Assembly: GCF_000383915.1 (NCBI RefSeq)
Contig: NZ_KB912942.1
Location: forward strand, 3,965,795 to 4,029,794
Direction of reading: 5' to 3'
Origin: Amycolatopsis benzoatilytica AK 16/65
GTDB lineage: Bacteria; Actinomycetota; Actinomycetes; Mycobacteriales; Pseudonocardiaceae
Length of the DNA: 64,000 bases
The position numbers and the translations under genes were made by a program. The notes under the pieces were generated by a model. The model was not told where the DNA came from and searched no databases. It was given only the letters and a program-made list of their open reading frames with translations. Shown here one piece after another: positions 16,744 through 25,467 of the stretch (position 1 is its first letter; each line of letters begins with the position of its first letter).

Positions 16744-17787
16744 TCAGGAAACTGCGCCGGCAGGGGACGGTTCGCGCTCGGCGGCGGGGGCCGGCGGCGC
16801 GGAGAACTTCTCGATGTGCTGGTCGAGCGCCAGCGGGCTCGGCGTCCCGTAGGTGAAGTAGGTCTCGACCGGGAGGTTGGCCCCGCCGATGGCCAGGCCG
16901 GTGTCGATGTCGGACATCAGCCAGGTCTTGGTCTCGGCGTCCGGTTCGAGGTGCAGGTATCCGGGTTCGCCGAACAGCTCAATCCGGTTGCCGCCGGGCT
17001 CGAAAACGTAAAGAAACTGGCCCTGGGTGATGCCGTGCCGGTCCGGGCCGGCCTCGATGCGGACGTCGTACTCGCGGAACATCTCCGCGGCGTCGGCATT
17101 GTGCTGGCCGTTGCCGTAGTAGAACGCGACGTGGTGCAGTTTGCCGCGGGCGCCGGTCATGTCGCGCATGCACGCCACCTCGTGGCCGAGGACGTTGGAG
17201 CTCATCCACGCCCCGATCTCGACAGTGCCGTCCACGACTCGCTCGGTGGTGCGAAATCCGAGGTGCCGTTCGAACGACTGCTTGACAGCCGTAACGTCGG
17301 AGGACATCAGGTTGAGGTGGTCGATGCGCTTGACTGGGATGCCCTGCAGCGGCTTGCGCGAGGCGCGGGTGAGGATCTTGCTCCGCAGCTCGGCCGGGGC
17401 CCGGTACTTCTCCGCTTCCCAGAGCAGCGCCAGATTGTGCCCGTCCGGGCTCTGGTAGGAGAACGTCTTGCCGAAGCCGAATTCGTCGTCGCTCCACGTT
17501 CCCTCGACGTCGGCCGATTTCAGCGAGTCTGCCCGGCGTTGCAGCGCTTCGGCCGAGCTGGTCCGCAGCGCCGCGTGGCCCATCCCCGCGGTCGGCGACT
17601 CGGTGACCTTCAGGCTCCACGGGTAAGGATCTTCGTAGCCGCGCAGGTAGACCGACTGGCCCTCCTTCCTGGTCACGTACATGCCGAGGAACCTGGTGAA
17701 GAAGTCCACCGTCTCCTGCGGTTTGGGGCTGAGGAGTTCGACCCTGGCCAGATGGGCGATCTCGTGCGGCGGGCTGACATCGGTCAT
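16744..17787 (-). CDS. Extradiol (catechol 2,3-) dioxygenase
   Basis: The 347-residue two-domain vicinal-oxygen-chelate protein carries metal ligands in the C-terminal domain: His in [11 protein letters not shown], His in [11 protein letters not shown] and Glu in [11 protein letters not shown]. It cleaves catechol next to the hydroxyls to give 2-hydroxymuconic semialdehyde using Fe(II) and O2. Start ATG 17787 follows AGGAG. The last ~25 residues (AAERE..PAGAVS) are an Ala/Pro-rich tail. It is the first gene of the operon with the hydroxylase and reductase and is divergent from the lower-pathway operon. Confidence 0.92.
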   Translation of the reverse strand: MTDVSPPHEIAHLARVELLSPKPQETVDFFTRFLGMYVTRKEGQSVYLRGYEDPYPWSLKVTESPTAGMGHAALRTSSAEALQRRADSLKSADVEGTWSDDEFGFGKTFSYQSPDGHNLALLWEAEKYRAPAELRSKILTRASRKPLQGIPVKRIDHLNLMSSDVTAVKQSFERHLGFRTTERVVDGTVEIGAWMSSNVLGHEVACMRDMTGARGKLHHVAFYYGNGQHNADAAEMFREYDVRIEAGPDRHGITQGQFLYVFEPGGNRIELFGEPGYLHLEPDAETKTWLMSDIDTGLAIGGANLPVETYFTYGTPSPLALDQHIEKFSAPPAPAAEREPSPAGAVS

Positions 17788-17893
17788 CGCGACTCCTGGG
17801 GGGTGTGCGTCGAAATCGGCGCAGCGGGGAAGGCTCGTGCCTCGGTTGTGGTGGCCATCACCTTCGATACGGCGACAGGCCTGAGCCAGCGCT

Positions 17894-17910
17894 GTCCGGG
17901 CATCCCGGAC
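17894..17910. promoter_or_regulatory. Operator-like palindrome 1 in the meta-pathway divergent promoter
   Basis: GTCCGGG-CAT-CCCGGAC is a perfect 7-bp inverted repeat. Its GTCCGG/CCGGAC core recurs in the palindrome at 17926-17962, with the cores starting exactly 42 bp apart (about four helical turns), between the dioxygenase and acetaldehyde dehydrogenase genes. Candidate binding site of the IclR or AraC regulator. Confidence 0.5.
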
Positions 17911-17925
17911 GCCGGGCACGAGGTG

Positions 17926-17962
17926 CCGCCCCGTTGTCCGGCAGCCCCGGACAACGGGGCGG
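17926..17962. promoter_or_regulatory. Long perfect inverted repeat (palindrome 2) in the meta-pathway divergent promoter
   Basis: A 16-bp perfect stem (left arm 17926-17941, right arm 17947-17962, 5-base loop) contains the GTCCGG/CCGGAC core shared with palindrome 1. It may be a regulator binding site or an RNA hairpin in the leader of the acetaldehyde dehydrogenase operon that begins 65 bp downstream. Confidence 0.5.
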
Positions 17963-18026
17963 TCAGCCTGGCCGGCTGCCTAGCGTCCCTGATGTCCCCA
18001 CAGCGTCGAGGCAGAACGGCGAGCGC

Positions 18027-18905
18027 ATGAGTCGAGTCACAGCCGCGATCGTCGGGTCCGGGAACATCGGCACGGACCTGATGTACAAACTGCTCCGCTC
18101 GGAGCACGTGGAACCGGTGGCCATGGTCGGGATCGACCCCGACAGCGAAGGTCTGCGCCGAGCGCGCAGCAAAGGACTCGAAGCATCCTCGGGCGGGGTC
18201 GACTGGCTGTTAGCACAGCCGGAACTGCCCGGCCTGGTGTTCGAGGCGACGTCGGCGAGCGTGCACGCCGCGGCGGCGCCCCGCTACGCGGAAGCGGGCA
18301 TCACCGCGATCGACCTGACCCCGGCGTCGGTCGGCCCGTATGTCGTGCCCTCGGTCAATCTCGACGAGCACCTCGGCGCGCCGAACCTGAACATGGTCAG
18401 CTGCGCCGGCCAGGCGACCATCCCGATCCTGTCCGCGATCAACGCGGTCGCTGACGTGTCCTACGGCGAGATCGTCGCCGCCATCGCGTCGCTCAGCGCG
18501 GGCCCGGGCACCCGGCAGAACCTGTCGGAGTTCAGCGAGAAAACCGGCCGCGCGCTTGCCGAGGTCGCCGGAGCCGATCACGCGAAGGCGATCTCGGTCA
18601 TCAACCCGGCCGAACCGCCGATGAACATGCGCGACACGGTCTACGCCCGCGTGCGCCGCCCGGACGCCGCCGTCATCGAGAGCGCTGTCGTGACGATGGT
18701 CGAGCGGGTCCAGCAGTATGTCCCCGGTTACTCGCTGCGCCTGGTCGATGTCGACGGCGACCTCGTGACGGTGATGCTCGAAGTCGTCGGGGCCGGAGAC
18801 TTCCTGCCCACTTTCGCCGGCAACCTCGACATCATCACCGCCGCCGCGGTCCGCGTGGCCGACGTCCTCGCCACCCAGCACCTCGCGACGGGAGCCGCGC
18901 TATGA
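18027..18905 (+). CDS. Acetaldehyde dehydrogenase (acylating)
   Basis: The 292-residue DmpF/MhpF-type protein has a Rossmann motif ([17 protein letters not shown]), the catalytic Cys126 in [12 protein letters not shown], and the dimer and channelling region. It converts acetaldehyde, NAD and CoA to acetyl-CoA and NADH. The ATG at 18027 gives the standard family length. It overlaps the aldolase gene by 4 bp; in this family the two proteins form a channelling complex, consistent with the last steps of catechol meta-cleavage. Confidence 0.95.
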   Translation: MSRVTAAIVGSGNIGTDLMYKLLRSEHVEPVAMVGIDPDSEGLRRARSKGLEASSGGVDWLLAQPELPGLVFEATSASVHAAAAPRYAEAGITAIDLTPASVGPYVVPSVNLDEHLGAPNLNMVSCAGQATIPILSAINAVADVSYGEIVAAIASLSAGPGTRQNLSEFSEKTGRALAEVAGADHAKAISVINPAEPPMNMRDTVYARVRRPDAAVIESAVVTMVERVQQYVPGYSLRLVDVDGDLVTVMLEVVGAGDFLPTFAGNLDIITAAAVRVADVLATQHLATGAAL

Positions 18906-19909
18906 GCAATCGCATCACCCTGGTCGACACCACCTTGCGCGACGGCATGTCGAGCGTGTCGCACCGGTTCACTGCCCGCAACGTCGCCGACATCGCCCGT
19001 GGCCTCGACCGCGCCGGCGTCTCGACGATCGAGGTCGCCCACGGCATCGGCGTCGGCGCTTCTTCGATCCAGTACGGGTTCGCTGCCGAGACCGACCCGG
19101 ACTACGTGCGGGCCGCTGTCGAAGCCGTGTCGAACGCGGAGATCGCCGTGCTGTACGTGCCGGGCATCGCGACGCTCGCCGACCTGCTCGGTGCGGTCGA
19201 CGCCGGAATTCGGACCGTGCGCGTGGCGGTCCACTGCACCGAGGCCGACTGTGCCGAGCAGCCGGTGAAGTGGGCGAAGACCGCCGGGCTCACGGTTATG
19301 ACGTTCCTGATGATGAGCCACAAACTCGAACCCGAAACACTGGCCGAACAGGCCCGCAAGCTCGCTTCCTACGGCGCTGACGTCATCTATGTCGTCGACT
19401 CAGCCGGTGCGCTGCTGCCGAAGGGGGCCGCGGAGCGCGTCGCCGCGCTGCGGTCGGCGGTCTCCGCGGACATCGGGTTCCACGCCCACAACAATCTCGG
19501 CGTCGGGATCGCCAATGCGCTTGTCGCGGCCGAGAACGGCGCCACCTTCATCGACGGGTCGCTGCGCGGGCTCGGCGCGAGCGCCGGGAACGCTCAGACC
19601 GAGGTGCTGGCTGCCGCCTTCGAACGCGCGGGCTGGGACACCGGCGTCGAGCTGTTCCCGCTGATCGACACGGCTGAGCAGATCGTCGCGCCGCTGATGA
19701 CCGAACCCCAGATCGTCGACGAAACCGCGCTGGTCCTCGGCTACGCCGGGGTGTATTCGACGTTCTTCCACCCGACCAAGCGCGCCGCGGCCAAGTTCGG
19801 AGTGCCTGCGCGGGACATCCTGCTGGAGCTGGGCCGCCGCGGCGTGATCGGCGGCCAGGAAGACATGATCATCGACGTCGCCCACGAGCTGGCGGGAGCA
19901 GCGCGATGA
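18902..19909 (+). CDS. 4-Hydroxy-2-oxovalerate aldolase
   Basis: The 335-residue DmpG/MhpE-type protein has the HMGL-like barrel start [14 protein letters not shown] with the catalytic Arg-Asp, metal ligands in [15 protein letters not shown], and the C-terminal communication domain ([21 protein letters not shown]). It splits 4-hydroxy-2-oxovalerate into pyruvate and acetaldehyde. Both ends overlap neighbours by 4 bp, giving a tightly coupled dehydrogenase-aldolase-semialdehyde dehydrogenase operon. Confidence 0.95.
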   Translation: MSNRITLVDTTLRDGMSSVSHRFTARNVADIARGLDRAGVSTIEVAHGIGVGASSIQYGFAAETDPDYVRAAVEAVSNAEIAVLYVPGIATLADLLGAVDAGIRTVRVAVHCTEADCAEQPVKWAKTAGLTVMTFLMMSHKLEPETLAEQARKLASYGADVIYVVDSAGALLPKGAAERVAALRSAVSADIGFHAHNNLGVGIANALVAAENGATFIDGSLRGLGASAGNAQTEVLAAAFERAGWDTGVELFPLIDTAEQIVAPLMTEPQIVDETALVLGYAGVYSTFFHPTKRAAAKFGVPARDILLELGRRGVIGGQEDMIIDVAHELAGAAR

Positions 19910-21360
19910 AGGTCCGGCACCTGATCGGCAAGGAATGGACCGATGCGTCCGACGGGAGGGAGTTCGAGTCCCGCGACCCGCACGACGGCTCGCTGCTCGC
20001 GACCGTCGCCCGGGGTACCGCCGAAGACGGTCTCGACGCGATCTCGGCCGCCCGCAAGGCGTTCACCGAAGGTCCGTGGTCCACGATGCCGCCCAAGGAA
20101 CGCGCACGGATCATGCACGCGGTCGCCGACGCCGTTGACGCCCACCGTGACGAACTCGCACTGCTCGAAACCCGAGACAGCGGCAAGACCATCACGCAGG
20201 CGGCGCACGCGGAGATCCCGCGGGTCGCACTGAACCTCCGGTTCTTCGCCGACTATGCGGCGATGGCGGCGAACGAGTCCTATCCGGACGGAAACCTGCT
20301 CTCGTACACGCTGTACCCGCCCGCTGGGGTCGTGTCCGCGATCAGCCCGTGGAACGCACCGCTGATGCTCGCGACCTGGAAAACCGCGCCTGCACTGGCG
20401 TTCGGAAACACCGTCGTGCTGAAGCCCGCGCCACAGACGCCGCTGACCGCGCAGCGGTTCGCTGAATTGGCCTTGGAAGCCGGTCTTCCCGAAGGCGTCC
20501 TCAACGTCGTACACGGCTTCGGCGGCGACGAGGTCGCCGGGCCGCTGACGTCGGATCCGCGCGTCGACCGCATCACCTTCACCGGTTCGAGTGCGACCGG
20601 GATTCACATCCTGCGCGCGGCCGCGGCGAATCACACCCCGGTGTCTGCCGAGTTGGGCGGGAAGTCCGCGAACATCGTATTCTCCGACGCTGATCTCGAC
20701 GTCGCGGTGCCGCAGTCCATCCGGGCGATCTTCGCCGGCAATGGCCAGGTCTGCCTGGCGGGTTCCCGGCTGCTGGTGCAGAACTCGGTCCGCGACGAAT
20801 TCCTGGCCCGCTTCATCGCCGAAGCCGGCGAACTCACGATCGGCGACCCGAAGGATCCGGCCACGTTCCTGGGGCCGCTGATCGAGCAACGCCACCTTGA
20901 GAAGGTCCACAGCTATGTCGAACTCGCCCGGCTCGAAGGTGCCGACGTCGCCCTGGGCGGAAGCCGCCTCACCGACCCCGCGCACGCGGCCGGGTTCTAC
21001 TTCCCGCCCACGGTGCTGACCGGGCTGGGCAACCACACTCGCGTCGCGCGGGAAGAGATCTTCGGCCCGGTCGTGACGGTCATCGGGTTCGACACCGAGG
21101 ACGAGGCACTGGCCATCGCCAACGACTCGCCGTACGGGCTCGCCGGGATGCTGTTCACGCAGAACCTCGACCGGGCTCACCGCATGGCCGCCCGATGGCG
21201 CGCCGGAACCGTCTGGATCAACACGTTCTTCGAGCGCGACCTGCGGTTGCCGTTCGGCGGCGAGGGGATCAGCGGCGTCGGCCGTGAAGGCGGCCAATAC
21301 TCTCGCGAATTCTTCACGGAACCGCGTGCGGTCATGCTGCGGCTCAAGAGCCCGCGATGA
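19906..21360 (+). CDS. 2-Hydroxymuconic semialdehyde dehydrogenase (aldehyde dehydrogenase family)
   Basis: The 484-residue NAD-dependent aldehyde dehydrogenase has SPWNAPLMLATWKTAPALAFGNTVVLKPA, FTGSSATG, catalytic Glu in AELGGKSANIVF and Cys in FAGNGQVCLAGSRL, and EEIFGPVVTVIGF. Its place in the operon points to oxidation of the ring-fission semialdehyde to 2-hydroxymuconate, feeding the tautomerase and decarboxylase encoded at 10.8-11.8 kb. Its length and the C-terminal FGGEGISGVGREGGQYSREFFTE fit the HMSDH/HpaE group. No ring-fission hydrolase gene is present, so this branch is the only exit. Confidence 0.9.
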   Translation: MKVRHLIGKEWTDASDGREFESRDPHDGSLLATVARGTAEDGLDAISAARKAFTEGPWSTMPPKERARIMHAVADAVDAHRDELALLETRDSGKTITQAAHAEIPRVALNLRFFADYAAMAANESYPDGNLLSYTLYPPAGVVSAISPWNAPLMLATWKTAPALAFGNTVVLKPAPQTPLTAQRFAELALEAGLPEGVLNVVHGFGGDEVAGPLTSDPRVDRITFTGSSATGIHILRAAAANHTPVSAELGGKSANIVFSDADLDVAVPQSIRAIFAGNGQVCLAGSRLLVQNSVRDEFLARFIAEAGELTIGDPKDPATFLGPLIEQRHLEKVHSYVELARLEGADVALGGSRLTDPAHAAGFYFPPTVLTGLGNHTRVAREEIFGPVVTVIGFDTEDEALAIANDSPYGLAGMLFTQNLDRAHRMAARWRAGTVWINTFFERDLRLPFGGEGISGVGREGGQYSREFFTEPRAVMLRLKSPR

Positions 21361-21775
21361 CCTGCGTCGTCTTCGGCGCGAGCGGCTCGATAGGCCGGGC
21401 CATCACGACCCGGCTCACCGCCTCGCCACCGAGTGCTCGCGGTCGGCCGGACCGCCGACGCCCTCGCTGGCCTCGGCGGTGCCCGGCCTGCGTGGCGGAC
21501 AAGAGCGCGATCGCCGCGATACCCGGCACGGTCCGGCTTGCCGTGTATCGCCGCCGGATTGCCGGTCCGCGGCTCGGCGGACGCCATCGACCCGGACGCA
21601 CTCGGCGCGGCGGTGACCTCAAGGGGGCGGCCTGTTGCCGCTGCTGCAGGCCGTCCGCGACCACCTCGAACCCGGCTCCTGGTTCGTGATCATCGCGGGT
21701 TCGCTCGGCTGCGAGCCAGGCCCCTGGCGGCCGACCGTGGGGACATCACGCACGACCAGGCTCCCGGGCTGAGCC
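21357..21775 (+). pseudogene. Frameshifted SDR pseudogene at end of the meta operon
   Basis: It begins in perfect operon style: ATGA overlap with the dehydrogenase, then CVVFGASGSIGRAITTRLTA, an SDR Rossmann motif. Coding sense then jumps between frames: VLAVGRTADALAGL in one, DPDALGAAV in another, and further on LLQAVRDHLEPGSWFVIIAGSLG, the SDR strand-5 region. At least two frameshifts and the loss of the YxxxK region make it non-functional. Its intact ancestor was probably a pathway dehydrogenase or reductase. Confidence 0.7.
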
Positions 21776-21861
21776 GCACGGAACGACCAGCCCGAGACGG
21801 GGCGACGCCCAGAGCTCTTCGGACAAGTCGCTCCCAGACCCGCATGTGGCACGGCCCGTAC

Positions 21862-22644
21862 TCAGAAACGGGTGGTCATGCCGCCGTCGACGTTGATGGT
21901 CTGACCGGTGAGGTAGGAAGCTCCTTCGCCGGCGAGAAACACCACCAGGCCGGCGATCTCGTGCGGTCGTCCCCAGCGACCGAGCGCGGTACGGGTGCGA
22001 AGCCACGCGTTCCACTCGGGATCCTCGGTCAGCTCGGCGTTGACGTCGGTGGCGAAGGTACCGGGCGCGACCGAGTTGACGGTGATTCCGTGGGGTCCGA
22101 GGTCGGCTGCCAAGGCCCTGGTGAGTCCGTCGAGTCCTGCCTTGGCCGTGGCGTAGGCGACGTCGCCCGCACGGCCGAGTTGGCCGACTACCGACGAAAT
22201 GTTGATGATACGGCCGGGTTCGCCGCGCGCGATGAGGTCGCGGGCGACGGTTCGGCTGAGCGAGTAGGCGGCGACGAGGTGTGCGTCCAGCATCGCCGTC
22301 AGCGCTTCGGCGTCGAGGGCGTCCAGCCCGCGTCTGTCGCGATGGCCGACGTTGTTGACCAGGACATCGATCGGTCCGAGTGCGGCCAGAGTGCCGCCGG
22401 CGTCCCGGTTGGTGACATCGAACGCGGAGCCGGTGACGGCGAGGCCTCGATCACGCAACTCCGCCACGGCGGCGTTCACCGAGGTGGCGACGCGGCCGTT
22501 GATGATGACCTCGGCACCGGCGCTGCCGAGGCCGTGGGCGATCTCCAGGCCCAGCCCGCGGACGGAGCCAGTCACCAGAGCACGGCGGCCCTGGAGCGGA
22601 GCGTGGCTGTGATCGGCGAGTGGATTCTGTCGGGTAGTGGTCAC
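21862..22644 (-). CDS. Short-chain dehydrogenase/reductase
   Basis: The 260-residue classical SDR has TGSVRGLGLEIAHGLGSAG (cofactor motif), NVG, an ISSVVG Ser, the catalytic YATAK, and NSVAPGTFATD, ending with YLTGQTINVDGGMTTRF. It resembles gluconate 5-dehydrogenase and 3-oxoacyl-ACP reductase-like SDRs. GTG at 22644 overlaps the upstream transporter stop (GTGA). It is the last gene of the eight-gene ABC/M20 operon and may reduce or oxidise the hydroxy acid also handled by the FMN oxidase. Confidence 0.88.
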   Translation of the reverse strand: MTTTRQNPLADHSHAPLQGRRALVTGSVRGLGLEIAHGLGSAGAEVIINGRVATSVNAAVAELRDRGLAVTGSAFDVTNRDAGGTLAALGPIDVLVNNVGHRDRRGLDALDAEALTAMLDAHLVAAYSLSRTVARDLIARGEPGRIINISSVVGQLGRAGDVAYATAKAGLDGLTRALAADLGPHGITVNSVAPGTFATDVNAELTEDPEWNAWLRTRTALGRWGRPHEIAGLVVFLAGEGASYLTGQTINVDGGMTTRF

Positions 22645-23963
22645 GCTGTCTCCGCGGTCGGTTCGGTTATCTGTGCGTAGGCGCGTCCTGAGTAGAGGAC
22701 CGCGATGAGGACGGTGCTCACGGCGCAGGTCGCCACGACGTACCAGGCCGGGGAAAGGGCATTTCCGGTCGCGGCGACGAGCCACGTGACGATGAACGGG
22801 GCGAATCCGCCGAACAGTGCCACGGCGAGGTTGTAGCCGACGGACACCGTGGTTGACCGGACCTGCGGCGGACACACTTCGGCCATCGCCGCCGGCGCCG
22901 GGCCAGTGAACGCCGCGATCGGGATTGCGAACACGATCTGGAAGACCAGCACGGACCAGGCGCCCGGGAAGACCTTGAGCAGCGCCATTGCCGGATAGGT
23001 CAGCAGCACGATCACCGTGGCGCCCCCCAACAGCAGCCGGCGGCGCCCGATCCGATCCGAGAGCGCGCCGAACATCGGCGCGAGCACCACGACCACGAGC
23101 GGGCCGGCGCTGGTGGCGACGAGCGCCGACGTCGCGCTCAGGTGCAGCGCCCGCTGGGCGTAGGTGGGCAGGTACACCAGGAAGAAGTAGGTGGCCACGG
23201 TCCACGTGATGGTGATCGCGAAGCCGGTAGCTACCGCGCGCGGATGCCGGCGCAGCGTATCGGCCAGAACCGAACGCCGGCCGCTCACCTCCATCTGCGT
23301 CCGCGCCTCGGTGAACTCGGCGCTTTCGTGCGTTCGTGAGCGCAGGTAGAAGCCCACCGGACCGATGAGCAGCCCAAGCAGGAACGGGATTCGCCATCCC
23401 CAGCTCTGCAGGGCCTGGGCGGACAACACCGCGGTCAGCACGACACCCATCAGGGATCCGAGCAGGAGGGCGGCGGCCTGCCCGGCCTGCTGCCAGCTGG
23501 CGATGAACCCGCGCCGCCCCTCCGGCGCGTGCTCGGTCAGGAAGACCGTCGCGGTGCCGACCTCACCGCCCGCCGAGAAGCCCTGGACCAGCCGGGCCGC
23601 CACGACCAGCGCGGGTGCCCAGGCGCCGATCTGGGCGTAGGTCGGTGCGACGCCGAGGACGGCGGTTCCCACCGCCATCGACACGATTGTCACCGACAGC
23701 GCTGCCTTCCTACCCCGTCGATCCGCGAGGGTGCCGAGCACGATCGCGCCGAGCGGCCTCATCACGAACCCGACGCCGAACGTGGCCACCGTCAGCAGCA
23801 GTGAGGTGGTGGCGTCGCCGGTGGGAAAGAACAACCGCGACAGCGTCACGGCGAAGTATCCGTAGACGGCGAAGTCGTAGGCCTCCAACAGGTTGCCGAT
23901 AGCCGCGGCGGCGATCGCCCGGTGCGGCGAGGTGCTGGTGGCGGCGATGGTCCGTTCAGTCAC
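22641..23963 (-). CDS. MFS transporter, metabolite:H+ symporter (MHS) family
   Basis: The 440-residue protein has 12 membrane segments and MHS-type motifs: NLLEAYDFAVYGYFAVTLSRLFFP, FVMRPLGAIVLGTLADRRGRKAALSV, RLVQGFSAGGEVGTATVFLTEHAPEGRRG and SDRIGRRRLLL. MHS members take up citrate, shikimate, proline/betaine and aromatic acids. The GTG start at 23963 overlaps the deacylase stop by 4 bp. It provides a second uptake route in an operon that already has an ABC importer. Confidence 0.9.
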   Translation of the reverse strand: MTERTIAATSTSPHRAIAAAAIGNLLEAYDFAVYGYFAVTLSRLFFPTGDATTSLLLTVATFGVGFVMRPLGAIVLGTLADRRGRKAALSVTIVSMAVGTAVLGVAPTYAQIGAWAPALVVAARLVQGFSAGGEVGTATVFLTEHAPEGRRGFIASWQQAGQAAALLLGSLMGVVLTAVLSAQALQSWGWRIPFLLGLLIGPVGFYLRSRTHESAEFTEARTQMEVSGRRSVLADTLRRHPRAVATGFAITITWTVATYFFLVYLPTYAQRALHLSATSALVATSAGPLVVVVLAPMFGALSDRIGRRRLLLGGATVIVLLTYPAMALLKVFPGAWSVLVFQIVFAIPIAAFTGPAPAAMAEVCPPQVRSTTVSVGYNLAVALFGGFAPFIVTWLVAATGNALSPAWYVVATCAVSTVLIAVLYSGRAYAQITEPTAETA

Positions 23964-25090
23964 GATCGTGCCCCCGTCGCAGTGGGTGCCGTTTCGGCCC
24001 ATTCGGTCAGTCGGCGGAAAAATGCCTGCGCATTCGCCAGCTCGGAGCGCGGAATCGCTTCATCGGGACGATGTGCCTGTTCGATCGATCCCGGACCGCA
24101 GACCACGGTGGGCAGACCGGCGGCATCGAAGAAGCCGGCCTCGGTGCCGAACGGGATCTCGGCGAGAGGAAGTGCGCCGCCGAAGGCACCGGCGAGATCG
24201 ATCGCCGCGTTGCCGAGCCGCGGCGGGAGCGGTGGCATGGCGAGGGTCTCCTCGGTCCGCGGTGGATGGCCGCTGGGCACCGCCCGGGAGACGAGCGCCG
24301 CGGCCGTGCGGCGAACGTGCTCGACATCGGCCGCTGCGGCGGGACGGATCTCCCACGACACATCGCAGCTCTCCGGTACGACGTTGACCCCGGTGCCGCC
24401 CTCGACGCGACCGACACAGACGGTCGTCCCGGGGATGTCGAGCCCGGCCGGAAGGTCGCCCAGCGCCAGCACGAACCGGGCCGCAGCCTCGATCGCGCTC
24501 ACGCCCTTCTCCGGATCGCCCGAGTGCGCGGCCCGGCCGGCGAACCTGCTGCGGAAACCCAGGTAGCCGCGGTGGCGGTCGGCTATCCGCATCCCCGTCG
24601 GCTCGCCCACGATCACGCAGTCCGGCCGCGGGACCGATGCGACCAGATCGTCCACGAGGCTGGGCACCCCTAGACAGCCGATCTCCTCGTCGTAAGTGAG
24701 TGCCACGTGCACCGGCCGCCGCAGGGACCCGTCCGCCCAACCGTCGGCCGCCACCAGGCAGGCCGCCAGGAAGCCCTTCATGTCCACGACACCCCGGCCG
24801 ACGAGCAGGTCACCGCGCTCGGTGAGGGTGAAGGGATCGGTCGTCCAGTCCTGACCGTCGACGGGCACGACGTCGGTGTGCGACGACAGCACCACACCGC
24901 CGCCGGTCTCAGGGCCGAAGCAGGCCAGCAGGTTGGCCTTGCGACCGGTGTCGTCATAGGTGTGGCGCAGCCGTGCGCCGGCCGCGGCGAGGCGGTCCCC
25001 GGCCCAGTCGATGAGCGCGAGGTTGGAGTTTCGGGAGGTGGTATCGAAGGCGACGAGCGAGCGCAGAACCTCGACGATCCGTTCGGTCAT
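23960..25090 (-). CDS. M20 family metallopeptidase/deacylase (ArgE-like)
   Basis: The 376-residue M20 enzyme has the metal-site order of the family: SSHTDVVPVDG, VGRGVVDMKGFLA, TYDEEIGCLG (catalytic Glu pair), GEPTGMR, and the dimerisation-domain H in AAHSGDPEKGV. It ends with a Pro/Glu region IPFGTEAGFFDAAGLPTVVCGPGS. The family includes acetylornithine deacetylase and N-acyl amino acid or dipeptide hydrolases. ATG 25090 overlaps the RidA stop. Here it probably releases an amino acid from an imported N-acyl or peptide compound (inference). Confidence 0.9.
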   Translation of the reverse strand: MTERIVEVLRSLVAFDTTSRNSNLALIDWAGDRLAAAGARLRHTYDDTGRKANLLACFGPETGGGVVLSSHTDVVPVDGQDWTTDPFTLTERGDLLVGRGVVDMKGFLAACLVAADGWADGSLRRPVHVALTYDEEIGCLGVPSLVDDLVASVPRPDCVIVGEPTGMRIADRHRGYLGFRSRFAGRAAHSGDPEKGVSAIEAAARFVLALGDLPAGLDIPGTTVCVGRVEGGTGVNVVPESCDVSWEIRPAAAADVEHVRRTAAALVSRAVPSGHPPRTEETLAMPPLPPRLGNAAIDLAGAFGGALPLAEIPFGTEAGFFDAAGLPTVVCGPGSIEQAHRPDEAIPRSELANAQAFFRRLTEWAETAPTATGARS

Positions 25091-25467
25091 GGAAACTCCA
25101 CACCTCTCCGCGTCACGGCGGCGATGGCCGAGATCTCCAGCGAAACACCCGGGACGACGAATCCACACGTCACCGTGGTGCGAGCCGGGGGATCGGCAGG
25201 GAATGCCACGGTGAAGGCGGAGTCCCATGTGGACGGTTCCGCCTCGCAAGCCAGGAACGCCGTCAGGGCAACGACATCGCCGAGAACACAGCCATGCTCG
25301 GCCAGCGTGTGCCGCAGAAGCTCAAAGACGTCGGCCGCCTGCTCGCCCAGAGCACGCGGTTCGCCCGCCAGAACGGCCGGACTGACCAAACCGGAAGTGA
25401 ACACGAGACCGGCCGCGGCGACCGCGCCCGCGAACGCGGGGCTCTGCCCGGGAACCCGACGGATCAC
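25087..25467 (-). CDS. RidA/YjgF family enamine/imine deaminase
   Basis: The 126-residue protein has the Rid fold: GLVFTSGLVSP near the N-terminus, QAADVFELLRHTLAEHGCVLGDVVALTAFLA, and a late PARTTVTCGFVVPGVSLEISAIAAV segment. The catalytic Arg is in PARTTV. RidA proteins hydrolyse reactive enamines and imines from amino acid catabolism. It overlaps both neighbours by 4 bp (GTG start at 25467). Its place between an FMN oxidase and a deacylase suggests it clears an imine product of the oxidase. Confidence 0.85.
   Translation of the reverse strand: MIRRVPGQSPAFAGAVAAAGLVFTSGLVSPAVLAGEPRALGEQAADVFELLRHTLAEHGCVLGDVVALTAFLACEAEPSTWDSAFTVAFPADPPARTTVTCGFVVPGVSLEISAIAAVTRRGVEFP

Noticed and set aside
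15078..16856. Plus-strand open frame of 592 codons
   Set aside because: It mirrors the monooxygenase gene on the other strand and shows no family motif or ribosome binding site.
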